64,000 nucleotides of DNA from contig WPIO01000021.1 of NCBI GenBank assembly GCA_009760855.2, forward strand, positions 4,254,501 through 4,318,500, written 5' to 3'. Source of the stretch: Cristatella mucedo. Taxonomy: Eukaryota; Bryozoa; Phylactolaemata; Cristatellidae. The position numbers and the translations under genes are program-made. Positions 13,210-23,059 of the stretch are shown here, one piece after another (position 1 is the stretch's first letter; every line of letters starts with the position of its first letter). A model generated the notes under the pieces. That model did no database searches and had not been told where the DNA came from. It was given only the letters and a program-made list of their open reading frames with translations.

Positions 13210-14700
13210 CCGTTATCAGTACAATAGAGCCCGGCAAAGCCTTCAATTAAAGTACATCCAACAAGTGTGATGGGAAAGCTGGCCAGTTAACTGGTGAGGT
13301 TCTTATTAGTTGGATACAGTAATTGAAAGTTGGTCGTTGGCTTCCTCTTGAAAATTTGAATGCTGGAGCTTTTTACCGAGCGCGGCCATTCTACTCTTAG
13401 AAAGTCGCATGCTCCTTGAAAGTGCTTAGCTCCGCTCTCCGACGTAAGCACGCCGACCAGATTGAAGAGCAAATTCCGAGCTCTCTCGTTTAATCGTTTT
13501 TTTTCTAGCCAAAAAAATAAAAGTTTTTGTCTCGATTTCACGGATCGCGATTGTGCATCAACTTTTTCCATACGTCGTTAGAAGATGTTTCTTTCATTTT
13601 TTGTGCTCATATGTTTATTACCTCAACGACTGACGTCAACGAGCGAAGCTCTGAGCCTGCTGCAACAAAGTTGTCATCGGTGCCGCTGCATTGCAATGCA
13701 TTTTGAGCGCATACAAATCTCCTTCGTAGACGAACGTGTTTGGCGATGTTTCGAGCGAAAGCAGACTATTCAGGTCGAGATGCTGTAACTGCGGAATTCA
13801 AAACATGGCACCAGTTACTTTCTATTGGGCGCAAGGTAGGCTTCTTTCGGAAGATCCTTTATACTCTCCGACTCATACTCGAAGCCGGCGGCGGCGGGGA
13901 GAGACCGCTGCAGTGGCATGTGTGGAGTCCGATCTTTTTACAATACATTCCGATCGTGTCCACCATTCTTTGAGCCTGGGCTCTAATTCTGCACGAAATA
14001 TTTTCGCATGAAAAGTCACGCTCGCCATAATAGTGGGAGCAGCAAGGTGGGGGAGATAAAGACTCAGCGTAGCTCACGATAACTTAGGTTCTAAGCATAA
14101 GTTACGTTTTTGGCGACCTTCGTGTCAATTATTTTCCAATAAATGAAATAGACTAAAGAGGCAGCATGTTCTGGCATTGTTCACTCATTGTAGCTCCTTC
14201 CACGTCGTACGTTCATGCACACGATAACTTGGTATGTTCATTAACCTTATGCCGTCGGCTGCATCGTGCTTGAATGCATTGCGAATGACAGTAGGTTGCA
14301 TAGTATTTCTTGCCGCTTTGAACGTAGATCATTTTGCTTCCACGGCTTCCAGCGACTTTTATCGTAGCTTTTGATGGTGTCAAAGTTTAAGGCAACGGGA
14401 CATCGCACATTCACTCTGATAGGCCCGACGCTAACGCTCTCACGTCGATGCTTCTGAAGGCGGCTTACATTATGCTTGGTGTTTGCTGTGTCTCTGTCAA
14501 TAGTTTCGTGGAGGACATTTATTTTTCACCATCACACAAAATTCTTTTCGTTTCAATTTTAGCGAAGGAGGATATTGTGTACAATCGTATCTAAGTGAAC
14601 TATTCCTACGGCTAGAAAACGCAGTTGATTTCACGTTCAGCATTGATGGCTAAAGATTTTCGAAGGGCTGTTGTAGTGACACCTGCACAGTTCGAGCGCT

Positions 14701-14704
<4 letters not shown>
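13210..14704. other. No recognisable gene or element
   Basis: Several ORFs of 70-95 codons overlap on both strands (13287-13571 minus, 13736-14077). None shows a motif I recognise. Confidence 0.35.

Positions 14705-14745
<41 letters not shown>
14705..14745. repeat. (GT)n microsatellite
   Basis: About 20 TG dinucleotides, followed by a short alternating CG/CA stretch. Confidence 0.95.
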
Positions 14746-15232
14746 ACGCACGCGTGCGCAAGAGCGTGAGCGTTGAGGGGACTCGAGTGGCGTTTCCGGT
14801 TTTGACTAATGAAGCACGACACCTGCTTGTGTTTGGCGATGTCATCGGCCTGAGGAAGAGTACAGATGGTGAACATGAAGTGGGAACCTAACACCGAACG
14901 TATGGTAAGGTATGCCATGCTTCGAGGGCTCCCCAGATGACCGACGGCAGGTTTCTCGATCACTCTAACATTTCTGGTTGAGGTAGAAGGCAGCTCTGCC
15001 AATGGTATCTAGGCTGTATCTGTGGAGAGGCGCTCCTGAAGAATCCGGTGGTCGGTTGCGTCGAAATTCAGCTGAGAGATCTGGGAGAATCAGCAGAGTG
15101 ACCATACCCTGATCAGCATTTTTCAGAGGGTAATTCTAAATCCGCATTAGAACAGTTCCTGGTTGACTGGTTCGCTCTAAATCCTCTAAATCAGGACTAT
15201 TTATCAGATATATCAGATATATTTAACTATAA

Positions 15233-15460
15233 TTATAGTTAAATAAATAAAAATAATTATTTATTCATATTTCCTTTTTTATAATCATCTATATATTATT
15301 TAATGCTGTTAATGTATGTATGTTATAAATGTACTGCATATCTATATTAAACGCCTGAAATGCCACCGCATGCGTGCGTTCATTCTATAATTAATGAAAA
15401 TGTAAAACCTATGAGGCACTCAAGAGTATTAGTGGCCTTAATTAGCTAATGGAACAGTCT
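15233..15460. repeat. Duplicated AT-rich segment, copy 1
   Basis: About 228 bases, running from ttatagttaaataaata to agctaatggaacagtct, recur at 16926-17140 in the same orientation with roughly 95 per cent identity by eye. Copy 1 has a small extra aaataatta insertion near its start. The sharp ends in both copies suggest a repeat family or mobile element rather than a large local duplication, because flanking DNA differs. Confidence 0.85.
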
Positions 15461-15469
15461 CATTTGTAT

Positions 15470-15615
15470 GGCAGCAGAAGAGCCTTAGAGGATAGCACCA
15501 CCGCTTGCAATGGGCAATAAAGAACTGTCCACTGAAGGATTTGAAATCACGACCTTAATCGCAAAAAGCGAGTGCCTTGCATTTGAGATTATAATTGCAT
15601 GAGGGCAGACTTCTT
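15470..15615 (-). mobile_element. Degraded tRNA-derived SINE, second family
   Basis: The minus-strand block matches the order seen at 62845-63005: a tRNA-like head with a degraded B box near 15540, then the ggcaataaagaa-type linker and the caagcggtggt motif, then the gctcttctg end. Several substitutions mark it as old. Confidence 0.6.
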
Positions 15616-16925
15616 CTTGAATTCCGGGTTGAGAAGCTGTTACATAGGCGCTGAGGCCATAGGTAATAACCACGGCACAATATATAGCAGCATTCCTCAG
15701 CTATTTGCAAACACTTACACATTTGTAGATCCCATCACTAGTGTGCTTTGTGAGTAGGAGTGTCCACAAAGACTTTCAGGAGATGTTGGAGATGAAAACT
15801 ATGCGTAGACTGAGTAAATTTGTGAGCGCATGCGAGCATGCAGTTTCTCATGATGGCTGACCGAGTGGTTCAACCCCGGTCATACTTTGTGCAGATGCGT
15901 CATCGTCTACCACCGGATTCCTGACAGTATCGAAGGTCGATAATCAGGCTGAAGGTGATCTAGTCCTTTCACACGGAACGACAATGGAGGCGGTTTTGTG
16001 TAGATTATCAAACTTGCAACTACAGGAATTTCCACGCGTGAGGCCCAAGTTAGCCACCTCAATGCCTACACCTGGCCTCAGGAGCATGAGTTCCGGAAAG
16101 GTACCGGTTCAGATAATCGCTGACTTTGGTAATGAGAAATTTATCTTCGGTGTCAGAAGAATGTCTGGCGACCACTGTACGCTTTCCATTTACCCTTACA
16201 AGAAGAGACCTTGCCAAACGGGTAAGAAGCCAAATGAGACTGCTGCGACTGGGCCCTCGGTCAAGACCTGGTCGAGTTGTTTCTGTTGCTCGCATGTTTA
16301 GCTTGACTTCAATTTAGGTTTTCTTAGCTCCGAAAAGTAGCAGAGGCTTGCCACTCTAGGGGCTTGAATGGCACGCACCTGCAGTGTCAACCGTCTTGCG
16401 CCGATCGTGTGCAAACCTCCTTACCGATTGGTTATCAGCAGCCTATCTCTTTGACGCTGGCATGAATATCTTAGACACAGGGAGGCAAAGGAGCCCGCTT
16501 GTTACTGTAGTTCCTTTCTGGATCATAAGAAAGAGGCGAGTCTTCGGTCTGTTACACGAATGAAACGCGAATACTAAACATCCAAGCATCTCCACACATT
16601 AAGTACAGGCACTTGCAGTTACCGATAGATATATCGATGCATGAGCACACGATGCAAGGAGCCCTCAATGGTTTGACAAACGTCATTTTGAAAACGGCTT
16701 GAATCGTTCCTGCTACGGCAGCTGTAGCAAGCTAGCTAATTCTGTAGACTGGTCTACATAGCAAATACCGTCTCCACTTTCGTATGCTTCTGAAATTTCG
16801 GACCACATGAACTCACAGCAGTGAACCGTTGAGGCTCATATATGCATACAGGTATATAGAGTACTAATGTATAGCTGCATTTATTGCTATTGATTGAGGA
16901 TGTATTGGTATTCAAATAACTAGTA
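15616..16925. other. No recognisable gene or element
   Basis: ORF 15984-16301 (plus, 105 codons) and its antisense ORF have no recognisable domain. Around 15850 a short stretch, ggctgaccgagtggttcaac, resembles a tRNA A-box region, but no B box follows at the right distance. Confidence 0.35.
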
Positions 16926-17140
16926 TTATAGCTAAATAAATAATTCATATTTACTTTTTTTATAATCATCTATATATTATTTAATGCTGTTAATGTATGT
17001 ATGTTACAAATGTACTGCATATCTACATTCAGTGCCTGAAATGCCACCGCGTGCGTGCGTTCATTCTATAATTAATGAAAATGTAAAACCGACGAGGCAC
17101 TCAGAGTATTAGTGGCCTTAATTAGCTAATGGAACAGTCT
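16926..17140. repeat. Duplicated AT-rich segment, copy 2
   Basis: Second copy of the segment at 15233-15460 and about 13 bases shorter. Substitutions relative to copy 1 are scattered. Both copies stop at the same gaacagtct end, after which sequences diverge. Confidence 0.85.
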
Positions 17141-17335
17141 AGGAATTGAATTGCTTGCTTTCTCTTTTTATTATGAAGGCACCGCCAGGCTCTTGAGGCG
17201 ATACCTAGCGTCTAAACACCAGCACTTCCGGGGCACGTTCTTGTTGAGTAGGACGGAGGATCAGTGCACCATCTGGGCTGCTGTTTCTCTTTAGCATTTC
17301 CTGCTTCTGCACCGACGGCGACTGCACGACGAGCG

Positions 17336-17392
17336 AGCGCGAAGGAGGAGGAGCGACGAGCGGCGCGTCGCTCCTCCTCCGTCCTTCGCGCT
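17336..17392. repeat. GC-rich inverted repeat, predicted stable hairpin
   Basis: The left arm agcgcgaaggaggaggagcg, plus ac, pairs with the right arm, with one four-base bulge (cggt/cgtc side). This leaves a loop of about nine bases (gagcggcgc). The stem is more than 20 base pairs and mostly GC. It lies directly next to the end of a basic minus-strand ORF. It could act in RNA on either strand, or be a small inverted duplication. Confidence 0.8.
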
Positions 17393-17396
17393 ACCG

Positions 17397-17729
17397 TCAT
17401 TCAGCTGCTCGTAATTTGCTCGTCGCGTGAAACCAAAGCTGCCGAGCAGCGCTGAGAGTTCTGCTCAGCTGCCCTCGCGGCTGCTGGCACTTAGGGTTCG
17501 TGGGTTTAGCCAATCGACATGCAGAAACAGCTGCTGTGGCTTTGCTCTTGCCCTTGGATGACTTGATGACGAGAGATGGCTTGATGCCCTTGATGCGACG
17601 TTTCATCGATGCGCAACAAGCAGTAGGCGACGGAATGCACGGCTTGTGCATTTTGGTCGGGATTCGCAACACGATGAGCTCTGTAGACTTTAGGGCAGCC
17701 TCAATAGTACTGGGACTGACATAAAACAT
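17397..17729 (-). CDS. Hypothetical basic ORF, weakly histone H1-like
   Basis: A 110-codon ORF with a strongly basic middle: KRRIKGIKPSLVIKSSKGKS, then CRLAKPTNPK. The pattern KGK...RLAKPT(K/N)PK recalls the junction between the globular domain and the lysine tail of linker histones, but the globular domain is not convincing. It may be a decayed copy, a chance ORF or an unrelated basic protein. The start is the first ATG; no promoter is evident. It ends right beside the 17336-17392 hairpin, which is far larger than a histone mRNA stem-loop. Confidence 0.15.
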   Translation of the reverse strand: MFYVSPSTIEAALKSTELIVLRIPTKMHKPCIPSPTACCASMKRRIKGIKPSLVIKSSKGKSKATAAVSACRLAKPTNPKCQQPRGQLSRTLSAARQLWFHATSKLRAAE

Positions 17730-17751
17730 TTAGTCAGTCAAACTCGCAAGA

Positions 17752-17763
17752 TTATTATTATTA

Positions 17764-17796
<33 letters not shown>
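17752..17796. repeat. (ATT)n microsatellite, possibly a LINE tail relic
   Basis: ATT trinucleotides with one break. The resident LINE family ends in the same trinucleotide, but no LINE 3' UTR precedes it, so it is either a bare microsatellite or a heavily decayed tail. Confidence 0.8.
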
Positions 17797-17797
<1 letters not shown>

Positions 17798-18879
17798 GAG
17801 ACGTAAAACCCTTCACTGACGACTGCTTTTTTAATTTTATTTTGCTTTGGTTCTCTTTTCATTGGTACTAAAATATCTAATATTGTGCACGACTTTGCAT
17901 TGATGCTTTGAAATGACAGCTACAAGCTTTTCGCTCAAAAGTAGAAAAGTAGGGGTCGGTAGAAGTCGGAAGGGTAGAAGGGCTGAGCTCATGCCAGAAC
18001 TTCTGCTTTTACTCGTTATCGTCTGGAAAATTGGCAAATTGCTGTTTGTATGCTTCCCGTGCGTCCTTGGCAGGGAATCAATTGCACAGGGAGCTGGCTA
18101 TGCGATGAAAATGCAGCGAATGATAATGCGACGAAATATGCGATGAAAATACTAAACTACTAAGAATGTGAGCAAACTTTCAGATGATGCACACAAGACA
18201 GCTAGCTACGTTTGGTATCAGATTTCCATCTACTGCTGGAATAATGTTCTTTCATTGGCTTCGTGCATGCCGTTTTGATTTAGCGTGCATTACTTGTAGC
18301 AACTACATTCTACTACCGAAGTTACGATGCTTACCACGTAGGGCTTGATGGTCAGCTAACCAGCCGTCCCAGTTTCACACTTCAGCACGCCAATTCAAGG
18401 CAGTATGTCGTGGCAGATGTTTTGCACACAGTCGCCCTAAATACAGGGTCGAACAGCACAGGCTTGAAATTACAGGTATGACCGTGCTGAAAGCGTCAGA
18501 AGTTGGTAGCCGTGGCTAATTTTTGAACGTCTAAGCATGTTGACAAATGTTGACCATAATTAAAAAGAAGCTCGCGTTTCAGTGAAGAGCGGCTTTCAAA
18601 GTGATCACTTTCCAACTAGTAGTACTGTGCGAGCGTTTCGTTTATATGATTCCTTCAAATTAGTTGGCTGAGGCGGTTAGTGGTCGCCGTGTCGCCGTGT
18701 GTCAATGAGTCGCGACGGCGGGTCGCTCTCGTCCCAACAGAGCGAAAGAACCATGGAAAGGCCTTCACTCAGCAGCTGTGCAGGCGAGTATCAGCTCTGG
18801 TCGCAGCGGGCAAGCAGCGAAGCTTAGCTGCGGCTGTGAAGAAGCTTAGCGAAATAATTTACTCTAGTCTTAGCATAAA
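17797..18879. other. No recognisable gene or element
   Basis: Unassigned. ORF 18680-18934 (plus) is basic but has no recognisable family. Confidence 0.35.
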
Positions 18880-19085
18880 GTTAGTAAGTATTATTAGTAT
18901 TAGTAAGCATAATAATAGTATATATACTTACTAATACTTACTATATATTATATAGTATATAATATATTATATAGTAATATATTATATTATATAGTAATAT
19001 ATTACTTATAATATAAAATAGTATTACTTAGTAATATTAGCAATACTTACTAACTAATAAATAAATACTAATAATTTACTCTACT
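18880..19085. repeat. AT-only palindromic tract
   Basis: About 200 bases consist almost entirely of tata, taata and ttagtaat motifs that are self-complementary over short distances, for example tactatatattatatagta. Expansion by slippage or a cruciform-prone site would explain it. Confidence 0.85.
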
Positions 19086-19469
19086 CTTAGCGCAATAGTC
19101 GAGACTTTAGAAAAATCGACTGCCTCGACTGCCTGGAGCTGCTCGAACGGCTGCTCGACGTCGCTCTAAAATTAGTGCACAGGCCGAGAAGTAAGGATTT
19201 ACGAAACGCTTTTTATTTTTTTCTACTAGTATGCCTATGTGGACTTTCTCGAAAATGGGAGACGGCCAGCATGATACGCACAGTCACGCCGGGCGTGCAG
19301 CTAGCTGGGTCATAATGCAGGTCGTCTATACCTCATAGTTTCACCAGTTCAGTCCGCTTGCGTTTAGCTATCATCGAATGAGTGCTTCCCGCGTATGCAT
19401 TTACGCTGCGGTCTGCTATTTCCTTCGCTGAACACCTGTCTTGTCCATTTGGCGGACGAGCGGACGCTA

Positions 19470-19795
19470 ATCAGAATGAAGGTAATTACGCCACTGCTGT
19501 AGGGAGTGCTTGACAAATCAGGATTCTTGATGAGGGCAAGAATACGCTGTATCAATTCATGTCTGATATCTTGCTTTTGCATATCCAAAAATGTACAGAT
19601 AGATTGCAAAATTTCGTCGCCGCAAATAGCTATTCGCTTCGATGTCCGCACGTTTAGCGAATGTCCTTCCTTTAACTCATGAAAAAATAGCAATATTAAG
19701 TCATACGATTCTCTAATAAGACTCGTATGTACACATAAGTGCCACGCCAATCTAAAAACCTCAGCTAATTTGTCCTTAGCTGGAACCTCATGAAA
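19470..19795 (-). CDS. ATM kinase-like exon (N-terminal helical repeat region)
   Basis: The minus-strand ORF reads in part LAEVFRLAWHLCVHTSLIRE, later HSLNVRTSKRIAICGDEILQ, then LDMQKQDIRHELIQRILALI. From knowledge of human ATM, this aligns collinearly with the N-terminal segment that contains RVCELGDEILPTLLYIW and VIIELFQLQI. Spacing is conserved across about 80 residues, with GDEIL identical. ATM is a PI3K-like kinase that signals DNA double-strand breaks; this part is the HEAT-repeat N-terminus, not the kinase. A stop lies just upstream near 19809, and acceptor-like AG sites occur in between (cattttttcatgag-type and ttccag), so it looks like an internal exon. The donor is uncertain, perhaps near 19485-19500. 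No neighbouring ATM exon was found, so it could also be a stranded or pseudogenised exon. Confidence 0.5.
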
Positions 19796-19799
19796 AATT

Positions 19800-20459
19800 A
19801 GTCAGTGGCTAAATGATGCTAATGCATAGAAGTGAACTTAACTTCTCTGTCTCGCTAAAAAATATCAACGCAAACAGTACAGAATCTCTGACTAGAAGAA
19901 GCGGCAAATACGGACAGTTTCCTGGGCTAGTCTCGTGCTGCAGGGATTATGTTTCTGATTTATGCTGTCACCATTTTGCCTATAGGCTTGAGTATGTGAC
20001 AAGAAGAAGCGCAAGGAATATGAAAGCACTGAAAAGATGCAGACACATGTGTATATTAACATTCATCGTTATAGAACGATACGGATTTTGATTCTGAGAC
20101 ACCCGAAGTTCCTGACTACAGGTTTTTCGTACTATACAACGATCTAGGTTCTAACTTTTTGGGTGATCCTTTGGTCCCAAGAGACAGCGCCAACTCAGGA
20201 AGAGCCATTCACATAATGTGTCCTCTTTACCACAGACGTGAGTACTAATCTGCTTGAGCTTGTGAGTATTCGAAAAAATATTGCAATGGAAAGTAATGCG
20301 CTATGATAACGCTGAGGAATAATGCATTCAGTGTTGACTTGGCTCAAGTTAATTTGGCTAATCAGCATCACGTGATCTAGTGCTCTGCCACTTCTCTCGT
20401 CGTCTCTCGCCTTCTCGGTGCATGGAGCAAGAGTCCACAGACAGATCACCCACCAAAGA
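19800..20459. other. No recognisable gene or element
   Basis: Unassigned DNA between the ATM-like exon and a LINE. If the exon belongs to an active gene, this is intron. Confidence 0.35.
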
Positions 20460-22225
20460 TCAAAGGTCTTTAATGGATTTGAGGTTCCTACGAGGTACAA
20501 ACTTAGGCCGCAAAATTATTTGAGTCGGAAAAATGGGTGGTAAGATGCCTAACCTTGTCGGTGAGTAGTTTGATAGGCAGGTTGGAGCCAGAGAATGAAG
20601 AGACCTAAAGTCGATGAGAAGCAGTGGGATATGGAGTTTCACAAACGCCCGATCGCACAGGCCGGTAGACCAGCAAGCAACGAGTTACAAAAGTCTAGAT
20701 TGCATGTCACAAATGCATGGACCAATTTGTATGTAGTATCCCTGTCCAGACTTGACTATTGAGCTGATATGATAGCCTAGTGACAGGTCACTTTGGAATA
20801 AGACACCTAGATTTCGTACAGATGCAACAGGAAATATGTTGGCAATGCCAATTTTCAGCGTCAAGATTGCCAATTTTTTAGTCACGCTTGGTTTGCCCAT
20901 AACTAGTAAGTTAATCTTATCTTCATTCAATTTGAGAAAGGTTGCTATCCTCCATGTGCATATGTCAACAACACATGCAGCAAGGGGTGGAGAAAATTCG
21001 ACGTGCTAGAGGACTGAGAATAATCAAAGCAAAGGTATAACTTGGTGTTATCCGCATACAAATTAAAGCCTCAATTTTGCTTGGCAATCACATCGGCAAG
21101 AGAGAGAGGGCAGAGATTCTGAGAAGAAGCGGACCAAGCACGGAGCTCAGGGATACCCCATACTTCAGTGGTTCTTCGAATCATCGTCGTCTGTTCACAT
21201 CAAAACTCAATAGTCTCCCACTGATAGAACCAACACTATTGCACTGTGGTGATGCTGAGTTGAGATGAGATCAACTCGAGAAAGACTCTGTGATCAATTT
21301 ATCAAACGGTGCCGAAAGATCAAGCAAAACAAGCCGAAAGACTTGTACTAAACTCAGCATTTTTGAGAAGGTCGCTAAACACCCGCAGCAATGCTGACTC
21401 TTTGGAGTGATTAGCTCTAAAACCAGACTGAAACTTGCTTGCTAGGTTTGAAGTTTCAATACAATAGTCCAGCTGGTCTGCCCAAACTAGTTCCGGTGTC
21501 TTCGATAGGAACGGTTGAATGGAGACCGGGCGAAAGTAGCTAAGGTTCTCTTGATCTACTGTTGCTTTCTTAGTCAGTGGGCTAACTATAACTATTGCTG
21601 AGAGGTTCGGGGGCCAAGGGACCCGAGGCCAAGGACGCACACATTTATTTATTACGTCAGTGATGCACGGCAGCAGCAGCAGCAGCAGATCGATGCCTCG
21701 CCAGAACAGTGGGACAGTGGAGATTCGGAGTCTTGAGGAATGGCGTCTCCTTTGATTCGGATACGAACTTCAGGCTGGTGTCATCCGTGGCCTCCTTGAA
21801 TGCAGATACTGAGGTGCTGCACGGAGTTGCGGAAGATGATTCCTCCTGTGGGCTTGTATTGAGGGACAGGAGTGCTGAATGAATGCTGCTAAATGGGCAA
21901 TGATAGCCCACGGGGTAAGGTGCTCGCTCTTCACGACCGAGGCCGCGGGATCGAATCCTGCAGGTGGGCGATTCTTTATTGCTAACTTGCGAGCGATGGT
22001 GGTAGCCAATAAGGCCCTTCTGCCGCCATGGAAGCGAGGCTGCTAAATCAGCCAAGATTGTTTTGTTTTGAAATGGACTCGCTGCTCTTGCCTGTCCTGC
22101 TGACAAAGATGCTGGAGAAGCGTTCACCTAGATCACCACAGCGATCATTAGTTAAGAAGCTAACCTGAGAGTGGTTAAGGAGATGGTTGAATGTAGACGT
22201 CAGCATTTTTTAATTGTGCATCACT
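20460..22225 (-). mobile_element. CR1/L2-like LINE, decayed, interrupted by a SINE
   Basis: Minus-strand blocks occur in the order expected. The pre-RT segment (STSVSAFKEATDD) is at 21.78-21.85 kb. The RT N-terminal part (KKATVDQENLSYFRPVSI; SNLASKFQSGFRANHSKESA) is at 21.36-21.60 kb. A thumb/connection part (LLVMGKPSVTKK, NLGVLFQSDLSL) is at 20.7-20.93 kb, and a C-terminal piece is at 20.46-20.64 kb. Frame changes and stops lie between blocks, and the core YADD region near 21.0-21.1 kb is shattered. Upstream LINE sequence continues at 22060-22225, beyond a plus-strand SINE. The 3' UTR and ATT tail are missing. Confidence 0.85.
21892..22060 (+). mobile_element. tRNA-derived SINE, second family, nested in a LINE
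   Basis: A head with an A-box-like stretch (tagcccacggggtaagg) and an excellent B box (gggatcgaatcctgc) is followed by gggcgattctttattgc, gcgagcgatggtggtagcc and a gaggctgctaaatcag end. The same order occurs at 25598-25750 and, on the minus strand, at 45720-45870 and 62845-63005. It separates LINE sequence at 21.88 kb from its continuation at 22.06 kb, so it inserted after the LINE. Confidence 0.85.
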
Positions 22226-23059
22226 GATTTAAGGATATTTGTATGGAAGCGATTATAATAAAACAATCTGAAAGTTCTAGAAGCCCTTAAGCTTTTATAA
22301 TGTTCATGGTCGCTTCCCCATCGCACGAGTCACTCATCCACTGGCTAACCATAGGAAACAAGAGCAAGGATGCTAATGGCATCGAAACCCGTTAAAGAAA
22401 CGCCTCATATTTCTCAGGCAGAGACTTTTCAACTTCGTTTCTCAGCAGGACTTTGAAGTGTGAGTATGCATTCTTGAGTGGCTACGCAGAAATAGACAGG
22501 ACGAGCCTCATTTTCAAACACCCAAAACGAATGCGACCAAAATGTTTGGGGTTGGTCAGCCATTTTGGAAATCGTTGAGTATGGAACAGCTATTGATGGC
22601 TGTGCATAGGAAATCTAACAGACGTGATCTCGATTTTCAGAAAAGGCGCCAAAAGCATAGCTGCATGAGTCAGTTGGATATTCTAGAAAGTACGCCGCTT
22701 AGACGTAGCGGCAAAGTCCGTTTAAAAAACAACCGACAAGAGAATCTATCATCCTTCCATAGGAGTTGTGGAAGTGAATTTTTTAGTCGATAAGCCACAG
22801 AGCACACGATTCTGTCACAATCAGTATATAACTAAGAATAGTGAACAGCTATTGTATTCTCCTAAAAGTAGCTTTAGGTACAAAGTAATTGAAAGTAATG
22901 CAGCAATATAGCATATAGTTATACATGAACGAGCTAAACCTTGACCTGTCTTGGTTATTATCCACATATCAACAGGAGCTATCGCAGCTCCTTTATTCAG
23001 ATTAACGCGTGAATGAATTTTGTGGGGCTAAAAAACCTAGAGGACACATTTAGCACCAT
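22226..23059. other. No recognisable gene or element
   Basis: ORF 22542-22793 (plus) is basic and has no recognisable domain. The rest is unassigned. Confidence 0.35.

Noticed and set aside
21885-22048. The 10-base match gctgctaaat on both sides of the nested SINE as a target-site duplication
   Set aside because: Other copies show that the right-hand match belongs to the SINE's own end (gaggctgctaaatcag), so it is probably coincidental.
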